Positions 7,694 through 14,088 of a DNA stretch of 39,078 nucleotides are shown here, piece by piece; the first letter of the stretch is position 1; every line of letters starts with the position of its first letter. Below the pieces are notes generated by a model that did no database searches, had not been told where the DNA came from, and was given only the letters and a program-made list of their open reading frames with translations. A program made the translations under genes and the position numbers. The DNA comes from Candidatus Tityobacter terrigena (GTDB lineage: Bacteria; Vulcanimicrobiota; Vulcanimicrobiia; Vulcanimicrobiales; Vulcanimicrobiaceae), in NCBI GenBank assembly GCA_003156715.1, contig PMHO01000038.1, positions 164,919-203,996 on the forward strand. The letters are read 5' to 3'.

Positions 7694-8413
7694 TTAGCCG
7701 GGAGTGGCGTACGGCGTGATGGCTATGCCGTTGATAAAGTCGCCGGGCTGAATCCGACGAGGCGGTAGACCTCCGCTTGGATATGCATACTCGTAGATCC
7801 AGCCGTGATGCGTCCCGCTTTCGCTATTTGCCCAGATGTGGTCGTTTCCGAAGGTACGACGTAAAGCAGGCGACCGTGCGCTCGAATTTTCCCGCCGAGT
7901 CGTACTCAGAGAGACTCCCCGGTCCCTTGCATTCCCCGTCGATTGCGCTGTTGCAAATGCCACCCAAATGTTTCCGCCCCGATCGACCGCGATGCTTCCC
8001 CCGGCGTCGCAACCAAAGCCGCCGGATATCGTCGTCGTCTTGGAGGCAGTCGTTTGTCCTGATGGGTAAACGGAGAGCACTCCAGCGCCAACGTCGGCTG
8101 CGTACAGGTTGTTCTTGCGATCCGTGGCAATGTAGGCGGGGCCGGCAAAAGGACCGTAGGTAAGCAGCAAGGAGCCGGAGCGTTGATCGTAAGCGTAAAC
8201 ATAATTCGCCGAAGGATCCTTGGTGCTCGAAGCGGACGCACAAACGATCGGCGTGCGATCCAACGATGTTGACCGCAGTATCGACGTCGCTGCTTCGTTG
8301 CGTAGTGGTAAGCCGCCACGACTCGATGCAACCGCGCTCGAGCCCGCCGCGGCCGTGACGGTTACGACGAACGACAACGCATACATGAAACTCTTCAAAG
8401 TCGCGCGGCTCAT
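7694..8413 (-). CDS. Secreted beta-propeller-like (NHL/SMP-30-type repeat) protein, frame disturbed
   Basis: A 239-residue exported protein with a lysine/hydrophobic N-terminus and likely signal peptide (about residues 1-30, ending near AVASS). The body has repeat-like blades such as 'IATDRKNNLYAADVGAG' and 'IAVDRGGNIWVAFATA', which resemble bacterial NHL/SMP-30-type propeller repeats. A GGAG site lies 8 bases before the ATG at 8413. The stretch at about residues 151-175 is low-quality in this frame, while the neighbouring frame reads 'SLSEYDSAGKFERTVACF', which looks like a normal blade; the original frame resumes at 'NDHIWANSES'. Two compensating indels (real or sequencing errors) would explain this. 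At 239 residues it is short for a full propeller. Function unknown. Confidence 0.6.
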   Translation of the reverse strand: MSRATLKSFMYALSFVVTVTAAAGSSAVASSRGGLPLRNEAATSILRSTSLDRTPIVCASASSTKDPSANYVYAYDQRSGSLLLTYGPFAGPAYIATDRKNNLYAADVGAGVLSVYPSGQTTASKTTTISGGFGCDAGGSIAVDRGGNIWVAFATAQSTGNARDRGVSLSTTRRENSSARSPALRRTFGNDHIWANSESGTHHGWIYEYAYPSGGLPPRRIQPGDFINGIAITPYATPG

Positions 8414-8601
8414 TTACAGTGCTCCTTCACCGAGTCCCAATCCTGACTCGAACGCTTAGAACATGACTGGATGATGTTTGGCTGGTTTGTTCGGCCACCC
8501 TTTGGCGGGAAACCCCTATAGAATAATTCCTCGAGCCGACTCCGGATGGTTCTGGCAATCTTCGAGGCGACCGGCAAGCCGGTTCGCCGCTTCGGCAATA
8601 C

Positions 8602-8864
8602 GTGAAGCGCGCTCAGCCCGGAGCAAACGAGAAAACCTGGCTGGACTCGCGAGCTCGGGGCGAACCTGAGATCGGTTTGGTATTTGCAGATTCAATTGGT
8701 CGGCGGAAATCGAACTTCATTCGCCGCGAGTTCAAGCCGCTGAAACGTGCGGGCTTGCCCGACTTACGATTCACTCACTTCGACACCGCCTTGCAACGCG
8801 GGCGCTCGTGGGGGCTACGGCGTCAGGTGTGGCAGTGCAGCGCAGCCCAGACTCGTATCGGCCC
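8602..8864 (+). pseudogene. Decayed C-terminal fragment of a tyrosine recombinase (integrase)
   Basis: In the frame starting at 8602, 'GLVFADSIGRRKSNFIRREF' and 'KPLKRAGLPDLRF' match the region just before the catalytic H-x-L-R-H box of phage-type integrases. The reading frame then shifts: from 8772 the next frame reads 'HSLRHRLATRAL', which supplies the conserved HxLRH box, and continues to 'SPDSYRP' where a degenerate catalytic tyrosine region might be. A single missing base near 8772 explains the break. The N-terminal domain and first catalytic arginine are not seen upstream. The fragment ends about 35 bases before the left copy of the 53-bp tRNA-derived repeat, which fits an integrase beside its attachment site. 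Confidence 0.65.
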
Positions 8865-8897
8865 GGCGGTACCGGAAAAGCCCATTCGTGCATGGCT

Positions 8898-8950
8898 TTC
8901 AAATGGTCGGGCAGACAGGATTTGAACCTGCGACCCCTAGTCCCCCAGAC
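8898..8950. repeat. Distal attachment-site repeat (partial tRNA-Pro copy)
   Basis: A 53-bp perfect copy of 10754-10806, covering the T-arm, anticodon 3' half, acceptor 3' strand and CCA of tRNA-Pro(GGG) on the minus strand. It lacks the D-arm and the 5' acceptor strand, so it cannot give a tRNA. Beyond the repeat the bases diverge at once (C at 8951 against T at 10807). Confidence 0.85.
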
Positions 8951-9087
8951 CGATTTGGGGGAACGGTGTGACGGGAAAAGCCTTACAGAATGGGCTTCGA
9001 GCCTTCCATCCCAGTCCACTACGGTCCAGGTTTTCCACCGTGCGTGTTGTCAAGTTGTGTTGTCAGACCGGCTGCCCGAATTGAGGG

Positions 9088-9165
9088 TTACAGGAAGTGC
9101 AGGACCAGGACCAGCGCGCCGATCGCAGCGGCCCATAGCACGAAGCCGGCAAAGCGTAGGAACAT
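9088..9165 (-). CDS. Tiny single-span membrane peptide
   Basis: A 25-residue peptide that is almost entirely one hydrophobic helix ('FVLWAAAIGALVLVLHF' after an MFLR start). The ATG at 9165 has a GGAG sequence about 8 bases upstream. The frame is also open up to a GTG at 9198 that overlaps the TAG of the 100-residue gene upstream (TAGTG), giving a 36-residue alternative. The overlap suggests the two are co-translated. Small holin-like or regulatory membrane peptides look like this, but no family can be assigned and function is unknown. Confidence 0.45.
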   Translation of the reverse strand: MFLRFAGFVLWAAAIGALVLVLHFL

Positions 9166-9197
9166 GTCCTCGGCTCCGCCCTTCCGATAGCCGAACA

Positions 9198-9497
9198 CTA
9201 GGCGGCTTTCCACGTTCCGCTTAGGTAAGCCGCGACGATCGCTTCGAGGCCGTCTATCTCCGCCCGCGAGAGTGCCAGGCGGTCGGCCACCGCATCGTCC
9301 GGCGAGAGGTACGCGAACCGGAGAGCCTCGGGGACCGTCAAGGGGTCGCCCTGCAATACTGCTTCAGCCATGTAAGCGGCGATTCGATTGTAAAGCCCGA
9401 GACGTTTCAGGTCGCTAACGTCACGCTCTCCGATGTCAGCGTTCACATCGTCGAGCAGAGCGCCAGGGTGCGTATCGTAAAGAATCGGATCGAGCAC
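9198..9497 (-). CDS. Unrecognised 99-residue island protein
   Basis: I do not recognise this protein. It is acidic and mostly helical by eye, with segments 'ADIGERDVSDLKRLGLYNR' and 'SRAEIDGLEAIVAAYLSG', and has no cysteine, signal peptide or membrane span. The start is GTG at 9497 (or TTG at 9500), with an AAAGGA Shine-Dalgarno sequence a few bases upstream. A plausible promoter (TTGACA, 18 bases, TACCGT) lies at 9531-9560 on the same strand, which supports it as a real gene. Its stop overlaps the start of a small membrane-peptide ORF. It lies inside the tRNA-Pro island, so a phage or satellite origin is likely (inference). Confidence 0.55.
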   Translation of the reverse strand: MLDPILYDTHPGALLDDVNADIGERDVSDLKRLGLYNRIAAYMAEAVLQGDPLTVPEALRFAYLSPDDAVADRLALSRAEIDGLEAIVAAYLSGTWKAA

Positions 9498-9530
9498 CAA
9501 ACCATCCTTTCAGCGAAAGCGCGTAAGACG

Positions 9531-9560
9531 ACGGTAAGCGTTCCCTGGGCGTACTGTCAA
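9531..9560 (-). promoter_or_regulatory. Candidate promoter for the 9497 gene
   Basis: On the minus strand a perfect -35 box TTGACA (9560-9555) is followed after 18 bases by TACCGT (9536-9531), which keeps the three most conserved -10 positions. The expected transcript start near 9524 leaves a leader of about 25 bases that contains the AAAGGA ribosome-binding site. A second -10-like TATACT lies further upstream near 9660. Confidence 0.4.
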
Positions 9561-9683
9561 TACGACCGGATGCTTGCCCCGCCGACCTTTCTTTCGATCG
9601 CAGACCGCAATGCGGACGCATTTTTCAGGACAATTTTCCGAAACCCGTGCTCAAAGTATAGAGCAGGATAACAGACAGTTTAA

Positions 9684-9833
9684 CAATTCAACGGGAGCCC
9701 TGATTGCCGCGGCCGCAAGGATCCGAACGGCAAGTTCGGGAGTTTCGCACGCGCCTACGCACGCGCGCGAGTCAAAGGCGAGAACGTGGCGCTGGCCGCG
9801 CTGATCGCCGCCACGGAAGACGACGAGTCGTGA
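9684..9833 (+). pseudogene. Fragment resembling the C-terminus of a phage small terminase-type protein
   Basis: From an in-frame stop at 9681-9683 the frame is open to TGA at 9831-9833 without any ATG, GTG or TTG in its first part. The translated segment 'RGRKDPNGKFGSFARAYARA' followed by 'VKGENVALAALIAATEDDES' resembles the conserved end of homeodomain-like small terminase proteins, where a G-R-x-D-x-x-G-x-F-x-x-F-A-x-A pattern precedes a helix. The helix-turn-helix part expected before it is missing. Its stop overlaps the GTG of the next ORF as GTGA. The assignment rests on a pattern remembered from the family and is weak. Confidence 0.25.
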
Positions 9834-10045
9834 CCGATCACCAACTGCGAGACCTGATCGTCCGCTTCCAGGTCAAGAGCGTCTACGCGCGATCAGATCT
9901 CGAGCTGGTCGATTACGCCGACGCCTTCGTCGGCACGCTGACGAAGCGCCAGATCGTTCCAGTTCTTCGCGAGCTCGCGGCTCGCATGCGGAACGTCTCG
10001 GCACTGCTGTCTGCTCCGATACGATTCCACTGCGACCGCTGCTAG
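9830..10045 (+). CDS. Small unrecognised 71-residue protein
   Basis: The GTG at 9830 overlaps the preceding TGA (GTGA). The protein is helical and moderately charged, with 'QLRDLIVRFQVKSVYARSDL' at residues 5-24 and 'VPVLRELAARMRNVSALL' further on, and ends with two cysteines (HCDRC). No family is recognised. The coupling to the terminase-like fragment upstream would fit a decayed phage packaging operon. There is no good Shine-Dalgarno sequence, so it may not be translated independently. Confidence 0.35.
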   Translation: MTDHQLRDLIVRFQVKSVYARSDLELVDYADAFVGTLTKRQIVPVLRELAARMRNVSALLSAPIRFHCDRC

Positions 10046-10130
10046 CCCGCGCAGCGCGCGAGCTCACGGCAAACCAACCTAGTGTCCAAGCCCGGTCTCG
10101 AAGTGGCAACAATCGTTTGCCCGACGAGCT

Positions 10131-10316
10131 TCATATCCCACCGCTTGCCGCTTTCAGCGCTTTATTTCGCCGCCACCGCACGAAACGAACGATCACGTTG
10201 AGGAGCGCGACACCAAACAGAATGTACGCGCCCGTATGCCAAACCCGATACTGAAGCAGCCCGATGACGACGACGAAAACCGGGACGGCGTTAGGTAGTA
10301 AGGCGTTCAAGTTCAT
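10131..10316 (-). CDS. Small two-helix membrane protein
   Basis: A 61-residue membrane protein with two predicted spans (about residues 9-22 and 28-46) and a basic C-terminal tail (RFVRWRRNKALK), suggesting both ends in the cytoplasm. The ATG at 10316 has a GAAGGTGA ribosome-binding site. It starts nine bases after the stop of the glycine-rich gene upstream and is clearly co-transcribed with it. No family is recognised. The arrangement, a membrane-tailed protein followed by a small membrane partner, recalls toxin or bacteriocin/immunity pairs, but there is no direct evidence for that function. Confidence 0.6.
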   Translation of the reverse strand: MNLNALLPNAVPVFVVVIGLLQYRVWHTGAYILFGVALLNVIVRFVRWRRNKALKAASGGI

Positions 10317-10325
10317 GCTTCACCT

Positions 10326-10748
10326 TCAACAGTTGTACGCCGCGTAAATCCCAAAGCCAAAACCGACGAGCAAGCCAGCGGCAACGACCGCTCCGGCCGG
10401 TGTGATCGCACCAGCGAGAGCTAAGGGTCCACCAAAGCTGCCAACTAAGCCAGCGACGAATCCCGCCCCTTCGGCAACGGCCTCGGCTTCCTCGCACCAC
10501 GGTTTCTTATCGGGACGCATTCTGAGGTAGTCACCGATCGGAAGCGGCACGACCCAACTACCGCTCTCGGACGGTCCGTTCTCTTCCTGAATCTCGAACA
10601 CAACGAGCACGTTAGAAGTCTCGTACAGCGTCGCGGTTAGGGTGTAGAAGAAGAGTTCCGAACCGTTGCCACCGACCCACGTTACTTGCGTACCTTTGCT
10701 AAGTGTCGTGAACGTGTAATTGCCGCCGTCGGCGCTGTAAGACCCCAC
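10326..10748 (-). CDS. Unrecognised protein with beta-rich N-terminus and glycine-rich membrane tail
   Basis: A 140-residue protein of unknown family. Residues 1-75 look like beta strands ('[16 protein letters not shown]', '[11 protein letters not shown]'); residues 90-137 form a glycine/alanine-rich hydrophobic stretch with repeated small-x3-small spacing ('[12 protein letters not shown]', '[17 protein letters not shown]'), as in glycine-zipper membrane peptides and class II bacteriocins. The start is GTG at 10748, with an in-frame TGA two codons upstream and AAGGG just before it. It lies 11 bases after the CCA of tRNA-Pro on the same strand, so either it is read from the tRNA transcript or its 5' end was cut off by integration at the attachment site. 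Base composition is lower in GC than the flanks. Confidence 0.55.
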   Translation of the reverse strand: MGSYSADGGNYTFTTLSKGTQVTWVGGNGSELFFYTLTATLYETSNVLVVFEIQEENGPSESGSWVVPLPIGDYLRMRPDKKPWCEEAEAVAEGAGFVAGLVGSFGGPLALAGAITPAGAVVAAGLLVGFGFGIYAAYNC

Positions 10749-10753
10749 AGCCC

Positions 10754-10806
10754 TTCAAATGGTCGGGCAGACAGGATTTGAACCTGCGACCCCTAGTCCC
10801 CCAGAC
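10754..10806. repeat. Proximal attachment-site repeat within tRNA-Pro
   Basis: The 53-bp sequence identical to 8898-8950. It covers the anticodon loop, T-arm, acceptor strand and CCA of the intact tRNA-Pro gene plus six bases downstream of it. Integrases of tyrosine type commonly recombine in the anticodon or T-loop and leave the tRNA rebuilt by the element, as seen here. Confidence 0.85.
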
Positions 10807-10836
10807 TAGTGCGCTACCAAGCTGCGCCACTGCCCG
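10760..10836 (-). tRNA. tRNA-Pro(GGG)
   Basis: A complete 77-base tRNA read on the minus strand. The acceptor stem is CGGGCAG (10836-10830) pairing with CTGCCCG, followed by discriminator A and an encoded CCA (10762-10760). The D-stem is GCGC/GCGC, the anticodon stem CTAGT/ACTAG encloses the loop CTGGGGG with anticodon GGG, and the T-arm has the usual GGTTCAAATCC loop. The 3' half doubles as the attachment site of the island next to it. Confidence 0.95.
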
Positions 10837-11026
10837 ACACGGAAGGACCCTTCGCAGTGCGTGGCCGGAGTCCATGCCGATCCGCCTTCTCCACCCTCAA
10901 GGGTGCCGGCACTTCCTCGAGCCACGTCACATTCTGGCCGGTCTTCCCGAGCGCACGTTCTCTTTTTGGATGAGCGCCTCGTCGCGCTCGCACACCCATA
11001 AGAACCCCTGCCGGCCGTCGCGGGCC

Positions 11027-11335
11027 TCACGTGCTGGCGACAAATCCTCCTAGCAGCAAGGTCCACGGCTCGATGCTCACGGTTGTTAAGCGTTGCGGCG
11101 TCCACGGATCCTCTTCCAGACGCGCTTCGATCGCACGCTCATGCGGCGCGTCGACGACATGCAGGACGCGTGCGGCACGATCCTCGTCTCCGAGCGGGCC
11201 GCCCGCAACGATGAACCCTTCGTTCGCAAGAGCGTCCATGAAAGCGGCGTGCGCCTCCCATTCCGCTTGCCGGCGCATCGGTACCGACCAATCCCACTCG
11301 GGTCCGCGCTCTCGAACGACGACAAAGTACGGCAT
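11027..11335 (-). CDS. YciI-family protein
   Basis: A 102-residue YCII-domain protein. The family pattern is visible as '[13 protein letters not shown]' at the N-terminus, the helix '[16 protein letters not shown]' with its conserved histidine, '[10 protein letters not shown]', and 'RVLHVVDA' followed by the acidic 'LEEDPW' segment. YCII domains have a ferredoxin-like fold with a His-Asp pair and act as small hydrolase-like or stress-linked enzymes; the substrate is unknown. The ATG at 11335 has an AGGAA ribosome-binding site. It lies 29 bases after the SDR gene on the same strand and is probably co-transcribed with it. Confidence 0.8.
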   Translation of the reverse strand: MPYFVVVRERGPEWDWSVPMRRQAEWEAHAAFMDALANEGFIVAGGPLGDEDRAARVLHVVDAPHERAIEARLEEDPWTPQRLTTVSIEPWTLLLGGFVAST

Positions 11336-11364
11336 GATCGGTTCCTTCGAGCTCGGCGCCGGGC

Positions 11365-12183
11365 CTACACGATCGTCTTAACGACGCCGCCGTCAACTCG
11401 AATCGATGCGCCGGTCGTCGCGGAGGCGCTCGGCGTGCAAAGGTAGACGATCATGTTTGCGACTTCTTCGGTCGTCGTAAACCGCTTCAATAAAGACGTA
11501 GGCCGGATGAACTTGAAGAACCGGCGCTCGACCTCCGCCTCATCGATCCCCTGCTGCCCGGCCATGCTTGCAATGAATCCGCCGACGCCCTCCGACCGCG
11601 TCGGACCGGGCAGGACGCTGTTCACGGTGATGCCGGTGCCGGCGACGCCCTCCGCGATGCCGCGAGCGACTGCGAGCTGCGCAGTCTTGGTCATTCCGTA
11701 GTGAACCATTTCGACTGGAATGTTAATGCCCGATTCGCTCGATACGAAGATGATGCGGCCCCAGTTTTTCCCTCGCATATACGGAAGGTACGCCCGGCTC
11801 AGGCGGATCCCGCTCATCACGTTGGTCTCGAAAAAACGAAACCACTCCTCGTCGGAAATTTGCTCGAAGGGCTGCGGTGCGAAGATGCCGAGGTTGTTGA
11901 CGAGGATGTCGACGTCGGGAAACCGTGCGACGAGCGCGTCGATGCCCGGTCGATGCGCGAGGTCGAAGGGCGCGGCTTCAAGCGAGGCCTCGCGGCTCCG
12001 TTCGCGTATTCGAGAAATCGCGTCGTCGACGCGCCCCGCGGTGCGGCCGTTCACGATGACCGCCGCACCAAGCGTGGCTAGACCGTGTGCAACAGAAAAA
12101 CCGATACCCGCCGTCGAGCCGGTGACCAGCGCGCGCTTACCATCCAACCGCAAATCCAGCATCGAATCACGCTCTGGGTTCAT
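11365..12183 (-). CDS. Short-chain dehydrogenase/reductase (SDR) oxidoreductase
   Basis: A 272-residue classical SDR. The NAD(P)-binding motif TGSTAGIG is at residues 21-28, the NNLG motif at 97-100, and the catalytic serine (S148/S149), Y162 and K166 (YGMTK) are all present. The C-terminus ends with the usual 'ASIRVDGGVVKTIV'. 'VNGRTAGRV' after strand 2 has Asn-Gly-Arg, which favours NADP(H) (inference). The substrate cannot be told from sequence; FabG-like and sugar or alcohol dehydrogenases share this layout. The ATG at 12183 is chosen; another ATG at 12162 would give a seven-residue shorter protein. It forms a likely operon with the YciI-like gene downstream. Confidence 0.88.
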   Translation of the reverse strand: MNPERDSMLDLRLDGKRALVTGSTAGIGFSVAHGLATLGAAVIVNGRTAGRVDDAISRIRERSREASLEAAPFDLAHRPGIDALVARFPDVDILVNNLGIFAPQPFEQISDEEWFRFFETNVMSGIRLSRAYLPYMRGKNWGRIIFVSSESGINIPVEMVHYGMTKTAQLAVARGIAEGVAGTGITVNSVLPGPTRSEGVGGFIASMAGQQGIDEAEVERRFFKFIRPTSLLKRFTTTEEVANMIVYLCTPSASATTGASIRVDGGVVKTIV

Positions 12184-12217
12184 TCTTTCGAACCCGTTCT
12201 TGAAGAAGCTGCCGGAA

Positions 12218-12520
12218 TCAGCGCTTCTTGGCGCCGCCCTTCTTACCCGCGGCGACTTCCGTGCGCAGGCCTTTTCCCGGTGTGAACGCCGGCACGCGGC
12301 GCGCGGGAATCATCAACTTCTCGCCGGTTTTCGGATTGCGGCCTTCGCGCTTCTTCCGGTCGCGTACCACGAAACTCCCGAACGGAATGAGCTGCACTTT
12401 GTCGCCTTTGCGCAGCGCGCCCGCGATCGTGTCCAGGAACATATCTACGAGTTCACCGACCTGGCGTTTGGACAGCTCGGCTTCTTCGGACAAGGCGTCG
12501 ACTAATTCGGCTTTCGTCAA
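12218..12520 (-). CDS. hup: HU/IHF-family DNA-binding protein
   Basis: A 100-residue histone-like protein. The N-terminal helices ('LTKAELVDALSEEAELSKRQ'), the conserved 'IPFGSFVVRDRKKREGRNPKTG' arm region starting near residue 46 and the 'ARRVPAFTPGKGLR' strand are typical of HU; a lysine-rich tail (GKKGGAKKR) extends it by about ten residues. It compacts and bends DNA. The start is a TTG at 12520, since the family sequence begins there; the in-frame extension to 12601 has no similarity. A GGAG lies about 10 bases upstream and a TAAAAT -10-like box at 12655-12650 gives a possible promoter with a long leader. Confidence 0.9.
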   Translation of the reverse strand: MTKAELVDALSEEAELSKRQVGELVDMFLDTIAGALRKGDKVQLIPFGSFVVRDRKKREGRNPKTGEKLMIPARRVPAFTPGKGLRTEVAAGKKGGAKKR

Positions 12521-12691
12521 TTTGTCAAATCTCCAGCATAAAGACGAGTGTGCGTGTCCGTGTCCGCCATACGCATGAAAAGGTGCTGCGAAAGGCCCCA
12601 CCGCCGTACCGTCTCGCTAATTTGCAGGCGGCTGGAGCCCTCCTGCCCCATTTTACCTTGAAAAACCAAAGAAATCCGCTCGCGGCGCCGC

Positions 12692-13135
12692 TCACGCCCC
12701 GAGCAACGAAGTTAGCGCGCGCAGGGCAAGGACATAGGACTCGATGCCGAATCCGGCGACGGTTCCGCGACAGGCCGGGGCAACGACCGAAATCGCGCGG
12801 AACGGCTCGTGCTGGGCTCGCGCGTAGAGGTTCGATAGGTGTAATTCGACCGTCGGCACCCCGATCGAGGCCACGGCGTCGCGGATCGCATAGGAATAAT
12901 GGGTGTACGCGCCGGGGTTCAGCGCGATCCCGTCGAACCGGCCGCGCGCCGCGTGAAGCTCGTCGATGATAGCGCCCTCGGCGTTGTGCTGGACGCAAAC
13001 GACCTCGACGCCGAGCGCGACCGCCTCCTGCGCCAAGCGGGCATCGACGTCGGTAAGCGACTGCGTGCCGTAGATCTGCGGCTCGCGCGTTCCCAGCAGA
13101 TTCAGGTTCGGCCCGTGGATGACCAGCAGCCTCAC
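12692..13135 (-). CDS. aroQ: Type II 3-dehydroquinate dehydratase
   Basis: A 147-residue dodecameric-type 3-dehydroquinase, which makes 3-dehydroshikimate in the shikimate pathway. Visible signatures are 'HGPNLNLLGTREPQIYG' with the catalytic tyrosine, 'VQHNAEGAIIDELHAA', 'LNPGAYTHYSYAIRDA' with the catalytic histidine, and 'VELHLSN'. The length equals that of the family. The start is GTG at 13135 (VRLLVIHGPN), preceded by GCAGG; the in-frame extension to 13237 is arginine-rich and overlaps the divergent hslO gene. About 53 bp separate the two starts, so they share a small divergent promoter region. Confidence 0.93.
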   Translation of the reverse strand: MRLLVIHGPNLNLLGTREPQIYGTQSLTDVDARLAQEAVALGVEVVCVQHNAEGAIIDELHAARGRFDGIALNPGAYTHYSYAIRDAVASIGVPTVELHLSNLYARAQHEPFRAISVVAPACRGTVAGFGIESYVLALRALTSLLGA

Positions 13136-13188
13136 CCTGCGCGCGCTTCGTGGAGGAAACCGGAACGCCCTCGGAAAGAGCGACCGCG

Positions 13189-14088
13189 ATGCCCGACCGG
13201 ATCGTTTCGGCCAGCGCCGCCGACGGCAGCTTTTCAATCGTTGCGGGCATCACCACCGTTCTCGTGCGCGAAACCTACGCGCGTCACCAGCTGTCGCTGA
13301 CGGCGAGCGCAGCGCTCGGCCGGTTGCTGACCGGGGCCGCTTTGCTGGGCGCAAGCCTCAAAGGTCGCGAGCGCATGACGCTTCAGGTCGCGGGGGATGG
13401 GCCGCTGCGGGGGCTCGTCGCCGACGTGGCATTGCAAGCGCCCGACGTCATCGGAGCGCGCGGTTACGCGCGCCGGCCGGACATCGAGATTCCGCTCAAC
13501 GATCGGAACAAATTCGACGTGGGCGCGGCCGTCGGAAAAGGCTTTTTGCACGTAACGCGCTCGTTCGAGGTCGGTCAGCCGTACGTCGGGATCGTGCCGC
13601 TGCGTTCGGGAGAGATCGGCGAAGACATCGCCGGCTACTTGGCCCATTCGCAACAGATCCCGAGCGTCGTCGCGCTCGGCGTGCTCGCGAACCGCGACGG
13701 AATCAAAGCCTCGGGCGGTGCCATCGCTCAGGTTCTCCCCGGCGCCGACGAGGCCGTTCTCGAAAAACTCGAACGCGTCGCCGGTGCGATGCCGCCAGTC
13801 ACCCGCCAAATCGACGAAGGCGCAGCGCCGGAAGACCTCGTTCGAGCGCTTGCCGGGGACGTGCCGCTACGGGCGGTCCACGAATACGAGGTTCAGTTCG
13901 CCTGCCGCTGCACCCGCGAGCGCGTCGAGGTGGCGCTGCTGGGTTTGGGTCGCGACGAACTCCGCAAGATCGTTATCGAGCAGCCTCGCACCGAAGCAGT
14001 GTGCGAGTTCTGCAAGAAGCGCTACGTCGTGACGAGCGACGAGTTGCAGCACCTCATCGACCGGCTCGAGGGACGCGTTCCGGGCTAG
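13189..14088 (+). CDS. hslO: Hsp33 redox-regulated chaperone
   Basis: A 299-residue Hsp33. The zinc-binding redox switch is C239-x-C241 and C272-x2-C275, near the C-terminus as usual; under oxidative stress zinc loss activates the holdase. The N-terminal chaperone domain includes 'ALGRLLTGAALLGASLKG' and 'VGIVPLRSGEIGEDIAGYL'. ATG at 13189 with GGAAAGAG about 8 bases upstream is preferred to a GTG at 13150. The stop TAG shares a CTAG tetranucleotide with the stop of the convergent tyrS gene, so the two coding regions overlap by four bases. Confidence 0.95.
   Translation: MPDRIVSASAADGSFSIVAGITTVLVRETYARHQLSLTASAALGRLLTGAALLGASLKGRERMTLQVAGDGPLRGLVADVALQAPDVIGARGYARRPDIEIPLNDRNKFDVGAAVGKGFLHVTRSFEVGQPYVGIVPLRSGEIGEDIAGYLAHSQQIPSVVALGVLANRDGIKASGGAIAQVLPGADEAVLEKLERVAGAMPPVTRQIDEGAAPEDLVRALAGDVPLRAVHEYEVQFACRCTRERVEVALLGLGRDELRKIVIEQPRTEAVCEFCKKRYVVTSDELQHLIDRLEGRVPG

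Larger units (their letters stand above)
8898..10806. mobile_element. Small genomic island integrated at tRNA-Pro(GGG)
   Basis: The interval is bounded by two identical 53-bp direct repeats (8898-8950 and 10754-10806). The right copy is the 3' part of an intact tRNA-Pro gene, from the anticodon loop through CCA plus six bases; the left copy is the same segment without the 5' half. This is the classic footprint of a tyrosine-recombinase element. The DNA between the repeats is visibly richer in A and T than the flanks and carries only small unrecognised ORFs on both strands. There is no intact integrase inside; a decayed one lies just outside the left repeat. At about 1.9 kb it is probably a remnant or a satellite rather than an autonomous element. 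Confidence 0.75.

Noticed and set aside
8602-8925. Reading the 107-codon ORF as an intact gene
   Set aside because: Only its middle is integrase-like, the catalytic box lies in another frame and the end runs through the tRNA-derived repeat.
8951-8965. CCCCCA/TGGGGG inverted repeat at the left island junction as a separate element
   Set aside because: Half of it belongs to the anticodon-loop end of the 53-bp repeat; the 6-bp stem is explained by the C-run and chance.
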